Origin: Akebia trifoliata
Taxonomy: Eukaryota > Streptophyta > Magnoliopsida > Ranunculales > Lardizabalaceae
Assembly (NCBI GenBank): GCA_017979445.1
Contig: CM030708.1
Location: 29,049,613 to 29,113,612, forward strand
Direction: 5' to 3'
Length of the DNA stretch: 64,000 nt
How positions within the stretch are numbered: position 1 is the stretch's first letter; each line of letters begins with the position of its first letter. Position numbers and translations under genes: made by a program. Positions 47,114 through 59,535 of the stretch are shown here, one piece after another. The notes beneath the pieces are model-generated. The model did not search any database. It saw nothing but the letters and a program-made list of their open reading frames with translations, and was not told where the DNA came from.

Positions 47114-48316
47114 TTAACCCCACCATATTCTCCGCTCTCCAAACCCTGAAAATTCAATCCCACCTTTATACACTTTCATCACTTCAGGAATTGTTTCATG
47201 GTACTGCATAACAAACTTGTCGAAGAATTTCTTCTCTGTCAAAGCCAACATTGAAGTCACCTTCACCTTCCTCCTTATCATTCCTTTGGATTCCAAAATC
47301 TCCAAAACTGCACACCTTGGAAAAATCCTCTTCTCAAAACTAAGCAAAATAACTTGTGCCTGCAGAGCAATATCCACTGGTTTCCATTTCAGTTTCTCCA
47401 TGAAAAATTCAACCACTCTCCGTAACTTCTCCTTTGATGTGACCATGCAAAAGGGTTGCCTCCTGATTGCTGAAAGAATCTCACTTTCGGAAAAACCGAA
47501 GCTCCGATAAACCTCCAATTTCTCTTCCCATCTTGATTTACTCATAGAGCCCAGTATTTGAACTGCATAAACATACATTGGACTTGACGAATTGAAACCC
47601 AATTCCTTAACCGCCTCGAGGATTTCTTTAAACCGATCGGCTTTATGCATCAGTGTCACAGGCTGGGACATTAATAGTTTGGAAATTGAGCATTCTGAAA
47701 CACCTTGATCTCTCAATATTGAGATATTGGGCATGAGTGACTTGTCTAAATTGTTGAAACCCCAAGCTGTTCGCTTCATGGTGGCGAGAATGTCATTATT
47801 ATTACCAATGAATCTCTTAAGGAAATTGAAAGTAGGGATTATCTGCTTATGCAAGCTCCTGGTTAAGAGTGATGAATCATAAGATAGGAGTTTGAAAAGG
47901 TTTGGGCCTGAAAAGCCTAAATCATGATTGAGAAATTCTATTTTGGGTTTAAGGATCTTGTTGGGATTCAGTAATAGTAACTTTGGGCGATTGGAGATGA
48001 GTTGTGTGATCTGGGTTTTGGTGAATCCATGGTTTTGGAAGAAAATGAGGACTGAGTCTGGTTTCTCTGTGGAGGACAAATGAATCATCTTGGATGCAGA
48101 GAGAGCACTTTCTGGAGATAACCCACATGAGCTCATGAGGTAATCTACAGTTATTGATGATGGGTTTTTGGAATCAGAGATGTTTGCGATGGATTTGACA
48201 TGTGGGTTTTGACATTGAAGAAGAACATCAACAACACAGACATTATTAACATGTATTGTTGTAGGTTCTCTAATTCTAATGTGGTGTTGAAGATTTCTGT
48301 GAACAAAACGAAACAT
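47114..48316 (-). CDS. mTERF-family protein, intact (copy H, block 1)
   Basis: 400 aa, single exon. The basic N-terminus MFRFVHRNLQHHIRIREP suggests mitochondrial import. mTERF repeats span about residues 88-380 (ITQLISNRPKLLLLNP, LFKLLSYDSSLLTRSL, ECSISKLLMSQPVTLM, FSESEILSAIRRQPF), ending KYKGGIEFSGFGERRIWWG after KYHETIPEV-type residues (here QYHETIPEV). By eye it differs from copy I at about 28 of 400 residues and is closer still to copy J. All three sit in duplicated blocks. There is no sign of damage. Confidence 0.9.
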   Translation of the reverse strand: MFRFVHRNLQHHIRIREPTTIHVNNVCVVDVLLQCQNPHVKSIANISDSKNPSSITVDYLMSSCGLSPESALSASKMIHLSSTEKPDSVLIFFQNHGFTKTQITQLISNRPKLLLLNPNKILKPKIEFLNHDLGFSGPNLFKLLSYDSSLLTRSLHKQIIPTFNFLKRFIGNNNDILATMKRTAWGFNNLDKSLMPNISILRDQGVSECSISKLLMSQPVTLMHKADRFKEILEAVKELGFNSSSPMYVYAVQILGSMSKSRWEEKLEVYRSFGFSESEILSAIRRQPFCMVTSKEKLRRVVEFFMEKLKWKPVDIALQAQVILLSFEKRIFPRCAVLEILESKGMIRRKVKVTSMLALTEKKFFDKFVMQYHETIPEVMKVYKGGIEFSGFGERRIWWG

Positions 48317-48565
48317 TGTAATCGAAATATAACTAGGAAATTTAATCAGAACTTACAGATTTGGAAGAATTCAGGACTCTTCTACTTGAATCGCAGAGTA
48401 TCAGACATCTAGGGCTACTAAGATATAACCCTTTAATGGTTCTCCTGCTTTTCCGCCATTTAACGCCTATATAACATACAAACATTGTTCCTTTTCTCTC
48501 AAAATGGCCCAAATACAATATCATTTGGGGGTAGATTTTTGCACACACCGAAAATGGCTCATTTC

Positions 48566-48995
48566 TAGGGCTAGCAATCATCTGAAATATATCCGATGTC
48601 CGAACCAGTCCGATCTGAAAAAAGAGGACTAATCGGATTTTCGGATCGATTGAAATCTTAGATCCAAAGTGATTTTGGATCTGATTCGAATCTATCCCAA
48701 TCTAATTCGAATATATTTTAATATATTTTTTTATTATTCTTAATTTCATATAAATACATATACATAAAATGTTTTAGTATTTTTATATTTCCTTCTATAT
48801 TTGTAGTAGGAAATTAGACTTTTTAAAAATTTTGAATATTGATAATTAGAAAATAAGGCATGTGTTTGGATTGGACGAGATCGATTTTGGATTAAGGATT
48901 AAATGAAACGGATCAGATTAGATTCATATATTCATTAATCCGATCGGATTGAAGTGGCACTAATTTGATATCGAACTGATCTATGGCCAGCCCTA
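48566..48995. mobile_element. hAT-type MITE, block 1
   Basis: Terminal inverted repeats TAGGGCTAGC and GCCAGCCCTA; perfect 8-bp target duplication CTCATTTC at 48558-48565 and 48996-49003. 430 bp, non-coding. It lies 250 bp upstream of the mTERF ATG. Confidence 0.88.
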
Positions 48996-49067
48996 CTCAT
49001 TTCACCCACTTTCTTGCGATATCCAACTCAACTTTAAAATAACTATCTACACAGACCTATTAAATAT

Positions 49068-49276
49068 GGGAAGCATTCAGAAGCCCTAAAGAGAACCAAA
49101 CATTGTGCCAAACATTTTTCCAAACATGGGTTAGAAGCTTTGGAATGGGCTGAATTTTGGTGAGGATGATCTCCTCTTAATATATATCATCCTCACAAAA
49201 AATCAACCCAATCCGAAAATTCTATCCCATACATTGAAAACATTTTTGACTTTCTTTTGGGATTCTGAATGCCTCC
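49068..49276. mobile_element. Mutator-like MITE, block 1
   Basis: Ends GGGAAGCATTCAGAAG and CTGAATGCCTCC are inverted repeats that continue inward as a long hairpin. Flanks TATTAAATAT and TAGTAAATAT match at nine of ten bases, the target-duplication size of Mutator-like elements. Confidence 0.75.
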
Positions 49277-49286
49277 TAGTAAATAT

Positions 49287-50365
49287 ACTTTTAACTTAAA
49301 TTTCTTGTTTCACTTATCTAAAAGTACTAAATCATTTTTTGTTTGTTTTTGCTTCGCATGTAGAAAGGTTTTAATGAGGTTTTTAAGTTTTAATCTTACT
49401 TTTTTTTCTTACCCTAAACACTTCCAATCGAGTCAAAGTCATTCACGTGAGAAAATTTTGTTCAGTAGATACCTACCGAATCGGTTTAATAATGTTTTGT
49501 CTGAACCTACTGAACAAAACTACCGAAAAATCTTTGAGTTCTTCGATTCAAAATTATCCTTTTAGGTTTTAATAGTGATTTTTCATCTTCTTTTATAATT
49601 AAATGCAAAATAGTAAAAGAAAAATTTCAAAGAAATAAGATAACTTGAAGAAAAAAATACCTAAAACCTAATCTTCATTGATTCAATCTCTTGCAAAACT
49701 TAGAAGAGATGAATATGAAGAAAAAGAAGAAAAAGAGGACGAGGATGAAGGAAGAAGAAGAAAGTGGGTTTTGAGTTTTTGTTTGATAGGTGGGGATGGG
49801 TGCAATAAGGTAATTTGCTTTTTTTTTTTTTTTTTTCAATTTTACAGAAGTCACTTAAGTGGGTGCATTGAGCCATTTTGGTGTGTTCAAATAGCCGCCC
49901 TCATATCATTTACATATTTCCTTTCTCAACTAATTTATCTTAAAATAAAATCATTTTTTTAATGAGTTCCATCCATAACTATGTTGCTTAATTCATTGGT
50001 TCGCTTGAATCGAATTTGGGTTCGTGGTTCTCCATTCTAGATTGAACCTGATTCCAAAGGGCAGGAGAGATAATTTGTTTCGTGGTTTGCTTTGGTTTCC
50101 TAGATCGATTCGATATCTTGGTTCACTTGTGCATATGTATATTATTCAAGTAAGTACAGTTAGAATATTAAAAAATTCTTCGTTAAATATAATTAAATTA
50201 ATACATGAATACAAATTTAAATATAAATTAGAAAAAATATATAATAAATTGGGTTGGTAACTCATTAAAAAATTATTTGATTTGTTGAACCCAGTCAAAA
50301 TTTGATGGGTTTATGGTTCACTTGATTTTATAATCCCAATACAAATTGTACTGCAAATTGATTCA
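49287..50365. other. Non-coding part of block 1
   Basis: No gene. A purine-rich stretch (49695-49765) gives a Glu/Lys-rich spurious frame. The text is repeated in blocks 2 and 3. Confidence 0.5.
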
Positions 50366-50623
50366 TTTTTTTTTATAACCAGGAATCCCTGTAGACAGTG
50401 GATCAGGCCCATATAGGGGCTTTGCCCATTCCATAGAACATGGTCTTGTCGAAAGACTAGTCCCAAAGCACGTTGATCGCCTACACATCACACACACTAG
50501 GTAAATGAGGGTTGAGAGGTGGCTCTTGAGGAATTAATGCTCATACTAGGTATTGAACTAACGACCTACGAGCATTAACCGCTTATCGGTCCGAAATTAC
50601 CATTGAGCCAACCCCTTGAGATT
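50366..50623 (-). mobile_element. SINE, family S1, block 1
   Basis: Minus strand: tRNA-like head (TTGGCTCAATGGTAA, later GTTCAATACC), a body of about 170 bp and a terminal A-run. Flanked by a 10-bp direct repeat AATTGATTCA (50356-50365 and 50624-50633). Confidence 0.82.
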
Positions 50624-50688
50624 AATTGATTCACTTCTCACTCGTTCATGGTTCGAACTAGTAATAACAAATTAGGTTACATAGATCT

Positions 50689-50831
50689 AGAATGGTGTCT
50701 TGTTCCTATACCAACATACAGTGTCTATGTGGCACGTTTTGGTTAGATTTATAACACATAGGATTGCATACATAGCTCGAGCCGAATGTGTTTTAAACAC
50801 CAACCAAAACTTGCCATGTAGACACCATTCT
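50689..50831. repeat. Foldback MITE (family F2), block 1
   Basis: Perfect 12-bp inverted ends AGAATGGTGTCT and AGACACCATTCT; inner arms GTGGCACGTTTTGGTT and AACCAAAACTTGCCAT. The left arm carries about 27 extra bases. Confidence 0.75.
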
Positions 50832-51045
50832 CACAATTTGGGATCTAAAACAATGTCATGTTCCTATTGCAACATAAGGAGTGAAACTTTTTGATAGGAG
50901 ATTAAGGACATTAGGTTGTGTGGCATGTAGAAAATGACTTGATTAGGAGCCCAATGTTACTTAAATAAGTACCACTAGATACTATGTGGATCATGATTCA
51001 AAAACTAAGTATAATATATACTGTTGTTGAACATAAAAATTTCAA

Positions 51046-51170
51046 CAGTTTTTTTTTGTAGGTAAAGTTTGTTTTCTATGAGTTCAGTAACTCGGTGTTG
51101 GTAGGATTCGAACCCAAGTCTTGGTATCATCACCCAAAGACTTTATCAATTAAAGTAGTTAGAACCTACT
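51046..51170 (-). mobile_element. SINE, family S3 (tRNA head plus A-tail), block 1
   Basis: Minus strand has box B GGGTTCGAATCC and a weak box A, then about 50 bp and a poly-A. Flanked by AAAATTTCAA at 51036-51045 and 51171-51180. Confidence 0.8.
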
Positions 51171-52536
51171 AAAATTTCAAAATAATAAATATTCTTTAAC
51201 TTTAAAATAAAATAGCACTCACTTAAAAGATTGGAACTCGAAGCCACCCGCCTTTCTAAAAACGCACTCCACTTAATAAAAATGAAAATATTGAATGGGT
51301 ACATTTAATGATGATAAAAATAATGACTATTAAATGCATATCTCTATGAAATCGGCAAAATCGCAAATCAAGCTTTCTGTTTATTCATCACATTCTTCAC
51401 TTTTCATTAATAAATAGGTGAAGATACGTGATTGATGAATCCATCCAAAGATCTTGCCAAAGAATGTGCCATGCTCCCGGTTTTCCAGGAGTGAAAGACT
51501 CAAAAATTCTAAAATTCAGATGCTCCAAGTGCCTTGTTTTTGCCATTGGAAGAGGATAGATGCCAGTCCAATGAGCACCACCGATTGGTTCTCAAGGGGC
51601 TGACGTAAAGTGCACCATATTTTATTAAAAAAAAATTTATAGTTATTTTAATTTAAATATATGTAAATCAATCCATATAAACCGAGTTAAATGGATTGTC
51701 TAGTCCAAGACAACTTGGTCTCATTTGAGATGAGTTGACTCATCCAAAACAACTCGGTATCATCATGGACGAGACAAGACGTCAAACTGAGTTTTGAAAC
51801 TATGCTTGTAGATCACAAGTTGCCAGTTGCATCTCAACCTAAAAAAATAAATCTTTTTTTTATTTTTTTTATTGTTAGACTCCTATCATAAGTCTACTTG
51901 TTGCACCTCACAAGACGAATCTTTATGATCTTCATCAACGGAACTCGTAGATTTTTGCTCTTATTCTTTCATTGTTGCCGTCACGAACACCTTCTCTCCA
52001 TATATATGTAATACAATCCATAGAAGAAGAAGAACAAAAGGAAAACAATGGAGTGCAATCTTTTTCTTTTTTTCTTTTAAGTGATAATGAAGAAAAAAAG
52101 ATGATGCCATAGTCAATTGCAAGCTTTGATGAGTGCAACCTCTTTTAAATATAATCATACGAATGGAATACAAGAAATATTTTTTAAGTGAAAGAATGCA
52201 TTACTACTCGATGTCCCGACTTAAAATGACATATGGTCAATTTAGAAGAAAAGCAAAAAAAAAAAAATTTCCTTCACCTCTCTACAACACCTTAGGATAA
52301 CCCTTATTTGCAATTTTATGAAGTACAAAATAATAATAATAAGAGTTGCAAGCTAGAACAATGTCTTGTTCCTGTAGCAACATACGATGTGGCACATTTT
52401 GGAAGGAGATTAAATGCATTAGGCTGCGTGCCATGCATGTAGGAGCTCAATGTTATCGGAGGATTTATTGTTATATGAATAGGTTCACTTCGTATCGATT
52501 CGTTGGCTCAGACTAGTAGCAATAAATTGGATTACA

Positions 52537-52669
52537 TAGATCTGTCATGTTCCTATACCAACATACCGTGTCTATGAGGCATGTTTTGTTTGGATTTATA
52601 ATAGATTGGACGGCTCAAGCGTATTTGAAACACCAAGCAAAACTTGCAACGTAGACATCTTTCGATCTA
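52537..52669. repeat. Foldback MITE (family F2), block 2
   Basis: Counterpart of 46649-46781. Confidence 0.6.
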
Positions 52670-52847
52670 TCAGAACAATCAAGCTATCTACCAATCGATT
52701 TTAAATTAGCAAATTCATATCGCTTTTCGTTCATTACCGATCAAGAAAAAGAAGATAATAATGAGTGCAACTTCTTTTGGAATATAATCATACGAATAGA
52801 ATACAAGGAAGATTGTTTTAAGTGATAAAATGCAATTAGTACCAGGA

Positions 52848-52947
52848 TTTTTTTAGACGCCCCTCCTTTGCTTCGAGATGCACAAGAAAAAGATTTATTG
52901 TTATATAACTGCCAAGTCAGCGAGCGTATGGGGGGTGTCTGAAAAAA
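52848..52947. repeat. Foldback just 3' of mTERF copy I
   Basis: Counterpart of 46959-47058, with one mismatch in the right terminal arm (GGGGTGTCTGAAAAAA). Confidence 0.7.
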
Positions 52948-53002
52948 GAGCGTTAGATTATCACAGTTTTCTTCTTTTTTTCTTTCCACGCTCAAAAAGA
53001 CC

Positions 53003-54205
53003 TTAACCCCACCATATTCTCCGCTCTCCAAACCCTGAAAATTCAATCCCACCTTTATATGCTTTCATCACTTCAGGAATTGATTCGTGGTACTTCATAA
53101 CAAACTTGTCGAAGAATTTCTTCTCTGTCAAAGCCAACATTGAAGTCACCTTCACCTTCCTCCTTATCATTCCTTTGGATTCCAAAATCTCCAAAACTGT
53201 ACACCTTGGAAAAATCCTCTTCTCAAAACTAAGCAAAATAAATTCTGCACGCAGAGCAATATCCTCTGGTTTCCATTTCAGTTTCTCCATGAAAAATTCA
53301 ACCACTCTCCGTAACTTCTCCTTTGATGTGACCATGCAAAATGGTTGCCTCCTGATTGCTGAAAGAATCTCACTTTCGGAAAAACCAAAGCTCCGATAAA
53401 CCTCCAATTTCTCTTCCCATCTCGATTTACTCATACAGCCTAGTATTTGAACTGCATAAACATACATTGGACTTGACGAATTGAAACCCAATTCCTTAAC
53501 CGTCTCGAGGATTTCTTTAAACCGATCGGCTTTATGCATCAGTATCACAGGCTGGGACATTAATAGTTTGGAAATTGAGCATTCTGAAACACCTTGATCT
53601 CTCAATATTGAGATATTGGGAATGAGTGCCTTGTCTAAACTGTTGAAACCCCAAGCTGTACGCTTGATGGTGGCGAGAATGTCATTATTATTAATAATGA
53701 ATCTCTTAAGGAAATTGAAAGTAGGGATTATCTGCTTATGCAAGCTCCTGGTTAAGAGTGATGAATCATAAGATAGGAGTTTGAAAAGGTTTGGGCCTGA
53801 AAAGCCTAAATCATGATGGAGAAATTCTATTTTGGGTTTGAGGATCTTGTTGGGATCCAGTAATAGTAACTTTGGGCGATTGGAGATGAGTTGTGTGATC
53901 TGGGTTTTGGTGAATCCATGGTTTTGGAAGAAAATGAGGACTGAGTCTGGTTTCTCTGTGGAGGACAAATGCATCATCTTGGATGCAGAGAGAGCAGTTT
54001 CTGGAGATAACCCACATGAGTTCATGAGGTAATCTACAGTTATTGATGATGGGTTTTTGAATTCAGAGATGTTCGAGATGGATTTGAGATGTGGGTTTTG
54101 ACATTGAAGAAGAAAAACAACAACACAGACATTATTAACATGTATTGTTGTAGGTTCTCTAATTCTAGTGTGGTGTTGAAGATTTCTGTGAACAAAACGA
54201 AACAT
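53003..54205 (-). CDS. mTERF-family protein, intact (copy I, block 2)
   Basis: 400 aa, single exon, uninterrupted. Same organisation as copy H: a basic presequence-like start (MFRFVHRNLQHHTRIREP), mTERF repeats from about 88 to 380 and the FSGFGERRIWWG end. Replacements relative to copy H include VF for DV near residue 30, a run in the stretch WKPEDIALRAEFILL against WKPVDIALQAQVILL, and I for G in FLKRFIINNND. Most are at single sites and none break the repeat pattern. The ATG is the first in frame and the leader is shared with copy H. Confidence 0.9.
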   Translation of the reverse strand: MFRFVHRNLQHHTRIREPTTIHVNNVCVVVFLLQCQNPHLKSISNISEFKNPSSITVDYLMNSCGLSPETALSASKMMHLSSTEKPDSVLIFFQNHGFTKTQITQLISNRPKLLLLDPNKILKPKIEFLHHDLGFSGPNLFKLLSYDSSLLTRSLHKQIIPTFNFLKRFIINNNDILATIKRTAWGFNSLDKALIPNISILRDQGVSECSISKLLMSQPVILMHKADRFKEILETVKELGFNSSSPMYVYAVQILGCMSKSRWEEKLEVYRSFGFSESEILSAIRRQPFCMVTSKEKLRRVVEFFMEKLKWKPEDIALRAEFILLSFEKRIFPRCTVLEILESKGMIRRKVKVTSMLALTEKKFFDKFVMKYHESIPEVMKAYKGGIEFSGFGERRIWWG

Positions 54206-54429
54206 TGTAACCGAAAATATAACTAGGAAATTTAATCAGAACTTACAGATTTGGAAGAATTCAGGACTCTTCTACTTGAATCGCAGAGCATCAGACATCT
54301 AGGGTTACTAAGATATAACCCATTTAACGCCTATAAGACACAAACATTGTTCCTTCTCTCTCAAAATGGCCCAAATACAAAATATCATTTGGGGGTAGAT
54401 TTTTGCACACACCGAAAATGGCTCTTTTC

Positions 54430-54862
54430 TAGGGTTGGCAATCATCTAAAATATATCTGATGTCAGAGCCAGTCCGATCTGAAAAAACAGGAATAATTGG
54501 ATTTTCGGAACGATTGAAATCTTAGATTGGAAGTGATTTTGGATTTGATTCGAATCTATCCCAATCTGATCCGAATATATTTTAATTTTTTTTTATTCTT
54601 AATTTCATATAAATACATATACATAAAACGTTTTAGTCTTTTTTTTTTTCTTCTATATTTGTAATAGGAAAGTAGATTTTTTAAAATTTTCGAACATTGA
54701 TAATTTGAAAATAAGGCATGTGTTTGGATCGATGGGATCGGTTTTGGATTAAGGATTAAATGAAACCGATTAGATTAGATTCACATCTTCATTAATCTGT
54801 TCGGATTAGATTGGATCGAAGTGGCACTGATTTGATACCAAACCAATCTATGGCCAGCCCTA
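54430..54862. mobile_element. hAT-type MITE, block 2
   Basis: Counterpart of 48566-48995 with ends TAGGGTTGGC and GCCAGCCCTA; the target duplication is eroded (CTCTTTTC / GTCATTTC). Confidence 0.8.
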
Positions 54863-54934
54863 GTCATTTCACCCACTTTCTTGTGATACCCAACTTAACT
54901 TTAAGATAACTATCTACACAGACCAATTAAATAT

Positions 54935-55143
54935 GGGAAACATTCGGAGGCCCTAAAGAGAGCCAAACATTGTGCCAAACATATATCCAAACATGAGTTA
55001 GAAGCTTCGGAATGGGCTAATTTTTTGTGATGATGATCTCCTCTTAATAGATATCATCCTTACAAAAAATCAACCCATTCCAAAAATTCTAACCCATATG
55101 TTGAAAACATGTTTGGCTCTCTTTAGGGATTCTAAATGCCTCC
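54935..55143. mobile_element. Mutator-like MITE, block 2
   Basis: Counterpart of 49068-49276; flanks ATTAAATAT and AGTAAATAT match eight of nine. Confidence 0.72.
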
Positions 55144-56177
55144 TAGTAAATATACTTTTAACTTAAATTTCTTATTTCACTTTACATATAGAAATGTTTC
55201 AATGAGATTTTTAAGTTTTGATCTTACTTATTTTTCTTACCCTAAACATTTTCAATCGAGTAAAGTCATTCACATAAGAAAGTTTTGTTTAGTAGATATC
55301 TACCGAATCAGTTTAGTAATGTTCTGTCTAAACCTACTGAACAGAACTACCAAGAATTCTTCAAGTTCTTCGGTTCATAATCATCGTTTTAGGTTTTAAT
55401 AGTGATTTTTCATCTTCTTTGATGATTAAATGCAAAAATAGTAAAAAGAAATTTCAAAGAAATAAGATAACTTGAAGAAAAAAAATACCTAAAACCTAAT
55501 CTCCATTGATTCAATCTTTTGCAAAACTTAGAAGGAGATGAATATGAAGAAGAAGAAAGTGGGTTTTGAGTTTTTGTTCAATATGTGGGGATGGGTACAA
55601 TAAGCCAAAATAAAAGGGTGAAATGGTAATTTGTTGTTTTTTTTATTATTATTTACAGAAATCACTTAAGTGGGTGCATTGAGCCATTTTGGTGTGTTCA
55701 AATAGCCACCCCCATATCATTTATATTTTCCTTTCTCAACTAATTTATCTTAAAATAAAATCATTTTTTCAATGAGTTCCATCCATAACTATGTTGCCTG
55801 ATTCATTGGTTCACTTGAATTGAATTCGGATTCATGGTTCTCCACTCTAGATGGAACTCGATTCCTAGGGGCAAGGAGAGATAATTTGTTTGTGGTTTGC
55901 TTTGGTTTCCTAGATCGATTCGCTAGCTTGGTACACTTGTGCATATGTACATTATTCAAGTAAGTACAGTTAAAATATTAAAAAATTCTTAGTTAAATAT
56001 AATTAAATTAATATATGAATTCAAATTTTAAATATAAATTATAAAAAATATATAATAAATTGGTTGGGTAACCCATTAAAAAATTATTTGATTCATCGAA
56101 CCCAGTCAAAATTGGATGGGTTTATGGTTCGCTTGATTTTATGATCCCAATACAAATTGTACTGTGCATTGGTTCAC
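55144..56177. other. Non-coding part of block 2
   Basis: Repeats block 1 (49277-50365) with small indels; no gene. Confidence 0.5.
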
Positions 56178-56506
56178 GTTTTTTTGATAACTAGGTATCC
56201 TTGTAGATAGTGGATCGGACCTGTATATGGGCTTTGCTCATTCCATAGAGCATGGTCTTGTCCAATGACTAGTCCTAGAGCACATGGATTGCCCACACAT
56301 CACACGCACTAGGTAAATGAGGGTCGATGGGTGACCTTTGAGGAATTAATACCGTGAATTGTCCACACATCACACGCACTAGGTAAATGAGGGTCAAGGG
56401 GTGGCCCTTGAGGAATTAATGCCTATACTAAGTATTAAACTAACAACCTACGAGCATTAATCGCTTATAGTTCTAAAATTGCCATTGAGCCAACCCCTCA
56501 GGATTA
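56178..56506 (-). mobile_element. SINE, family S1, block 2, with internal duplication
   Basis: Counterpart of 50366-50623 with a 10-bp direct repeat ATTGGTTCAC (56168-56177, 56507-56516). An internal segment of about 65 bp (CACACATCACACGCACTAGG...) is duplicated in tandem near 56290-56420. Confidence 0.78.
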
Positions 56507-56570
56507 ATTGGTTCACTTCTTACTCGTTCATGGTTCGAACTAGTAATAACAAATTAAGTCACATAGGTCC

Positions 56571-56712
56571 AATATGGTGTCTTGTTCCTATACAAACATA
56601 TGGTGTCTATGTGGCACGTTTTGGTTGGATTTATAACACATAGGATTGTATACATGGCTCGAGTCAAATGTATTTAAATACCAATCAAAACTTGCCATGT
56701 AGACACCATTCC
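56571..56712. repeat. Foldback MITE (family F2), block 2
   Basis: Counterpart of 50689-50831; ends AATATGGTGTC and GACACCATTCC. Confidence 0.65.
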
Positions 56713-56924
56713 CAAAACTTGGGATCTAAAACAATGTCATGTTCCTATAACAACATACGTGTGGAACTTGGTAGGAGATTAAGGACATTAGGTTGCGTGT
56801 CATGTAGAAAATGACTTGATTAGGAGTCCCCAATGTTATTTAAATAACTACTACTAGATGCTATGTGGATCATGATTCAAAAACTAAGTATAATATATAA
56901 TGTTGTTGAGCATAAAAATTTCAA

Positions 56925-57042
56925 CATTTTTTTTATAGGTAAGTTTGTTTTTAATGAATTTAATAACTTGGTGTTTGCAAGATTTGAACCTGGGTCATGG
57001 TATCATCACCCACTTTACCAATTAAACTAGTTAGAACCTACT
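56925..57042 (-). mobile_element. SINE, family S3, block 2
   Basis: Counterpart of 51046-51170, with the same AAAATTTCAA flanks (56915-56924 and 57043-57052), so the insertion predates the block duplication. Confidence 0.75.
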
Positions 57043-57262
57043 AAAATTTCAAAATTTCAAAATATTCTTTAACTTTAAAATAAAATATCACTTAAAAGAT
57101 TGGAACTCGAAGCCACCCGCCCTTCTAATTACGCACTCCACTTAATAAAAATGAAATATCGAATGGGTCCATTTAATAATGATAAAAATAATGACTATTA
57201 AATGCATCTCTATGAAATTGACAAAAACATCAAACTTTCTTTTTATTCATCATATTCTACAC

Positions 57263-57639
57263 TTTTCACCATTTAAAAAAATCCTAATACAATTTATATA
57301 AAAATAAAAATAAATCAAGAATCCTAATCAAACTAAAATACCAAATAAATTAATCTAATTTTCGTAACTTTCTCTCCTAATTTTTCACCCCTAATAAACT
57401 TAAATAAAAGATAAATTAAAATTACTAAACTATCCCTAAATATTATATTAAGATCATAGGCCAACAAAACATCAAAATAAGCCTATAAAACATGAAAACA
57501 AAGTCCTAAAATAAAAATCTAAATGAAAACTAAAATCTACTCTTTAAGATTTGATGTCCCATCAGATTGTATCCTATTTGGCACTCACTTCTCTTGTAGG
57601 TTAAGTAACTCTAGCATGATCTCTTTGAATACACACTCC
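57263..57639. other. Linker between blocks 2 and 3
   Basis: AT-rich, not present after block 1. No gene. Confidence 0.6.
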
Positions 57640-59237
57640 CAAGGTTATCTTTAAGGACTTTATAATGAAATTCCACATAAAGGTTGTTGGTAGGAGCTTG
57701 GTGCATTTTCTTTTGAGAGGGACAAGAGGATATCAAGTTTGGGCATTCTTGTGTGGTTCCTTGGAGGTTTTGTTTTTTGGTAATTTTTTGTTTTTTTTTA
57801 TAATTATTATTCATTGAAACAAAATTAAAATGGCTACTTAAAAGGGACCAACTACTTGTAGACATGGTTTTAAACCTTGTCTGAGATTGAGATGACTTGC
57901 CCAAGTCTTCTCAGTTTCGTTCAATTACGATACGGATACGCCTAATGTCTCAACATTCGAATCATCTCGCAAGATTACGAGATGTCTTGGATGATATTTT
58001 GAAAATCTTGGCTGAGTCAATCAGGATTTTGTTTAAAATAATTTTTTTTATAGAATTTAAATAATTATTATATAGATAAAACATGATCTTATGACTAATA
58101 AATAGGTGAAGATACGTGATTGATGAATCCATCCAAAGATCTTGCCAAAGAATGCACCATGCCCCCGGCTTTCCAGGAGTCGACGAAACTCAAAAATTCT
58201 AAAGTTCAGATGCTCCAAGCGCCTTGTTTTTGCCATTGGAAGAGGATAGATGCCACTCCAACAAGCACCACCGATTGGTTCTCAAGGGGCTGACGTAAAG
58301 TGCACCATATTTTATTAAAAAAAATTATGGTTATTTTAATTTAAATATATGTAAATCAATCCATATAAACCGAGTTAAATGGATTGTCTTGTCCAAGACA
58401 ACTTGGTCTCATTTGAGACGAGTTGACTCATCCGAAACAACTCGGCATCATCCATGGACGAGACGAGACATCAAACTGAGTTTTGTAGATTACAAGTTGC
58501 CAATTGCATCTCAACCTAAAAAAATAAATCTTTTTTTATTTTTTTATTGTTAAACTCTTATCGTAAGTCTACTTATTGCACCTCAAAAGAGGAATCTTTA
58601 TGATCTCCATCAATGTAACTCGTAGATTTTTGCTCTTATTCTTTCAATGTTGCCGTCACAAACACCTTCTCTCCATATATATGTAATACAATCCATAAAA
58701 GAAGAAGAAGAAGAAGAAGAACAAAAGGAAAACAATGGAGTGCAATCTTTTTCTTTTTTTCTTTTAAGTGTAATGAAGAAAAAAAAAAGATGATGTCATA
58801 GTCAATTGCAAGCTTTGATGAGTGTAACCTCTTTTAAATACAATCATACGAATAGAGTACAAGAAAGATTTTTTAAGTGAAAGAATGCATTAGTACTTGA
58901 TGTCCCTACTTAAAATGACAAATGGTCAATTTAGAAGAAAAAAAAAAAAAAATTTCCTTCACCTCTCTACAGCACCTTAGGATGACCCTTATTTGCAATT
59001 TTATTAAGTACAAAATAATAATAATAAAAGTTGCCAGCTAGAACAATGTCTTGTTCCTATAGCAACATACGATGTGGCACATTTTGGCAGGAGATTAAAT
59101 ACATTAGGTTGCGTGCCATGCATGTAGAAAAAGCCTTGACTAGGAGCTCAATGTTATCGGTGGATTCATTGTTATATGAATAGGTTCACCTCGTATTGAT
59201 TCGTTGGCTCAGACTAGTAGCAACAAATTGGGTTACA

Positions 59238-59370
59238 TAGATCTGTCATGTTCCTATGCCAACATACCGTGTCTACGAGGCATGTATCGCTTGGATTTAT
59301 AATAGATTGGGCGGCTCAAGTGTATTTGAAACACCAAGCAAAACTTGCAATGTAGACATCTTTTGATCTA
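59238..59370. repeat. Foldback MITE (family F2), block 3
   Basis: Counterpart of 46649-46781. Confidence 0.6.
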
Positions 59371-59535
59371 TCATAACAGATCAAGCTATCTACCAATCAA
59401 TTTTAAATTAGCAAATTCATATCGCTTTTCGTTCATTACCGATCAAGAAAAAGAAGAAGATAATAATGAGTGCAACTTCTTTTGAATATAATCATACGAA
59501 TAGAGTACAAGGAAGAATTTTTTAAGTGATAAAAT

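Larger units (their letters stand above)
45521..51406. repeat. Tandem segmental duplication, block 1
   Basis: Starts ATAAATAGGTGAAGATACG and contains mTERF copy H. Blocks 2 (51407-57262) and 3 (58098-63088) carry the same order of features. The offset between blocks 1 and 2 is 5889 bp, measured both at block start and at the mTERF start codons. Confidence 0.9.
51407..57262. repeat. Tandem segmental duplication, block 2
   Basis: Starts directly where block 1 ends, at TTAATAAATAGGTGAAG, without the left flank (45046-45520) that blocks 1 and 3 have. Contains mTERF copy I and the same SINEs and MITEs as block 1. Confidence 0.88.
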
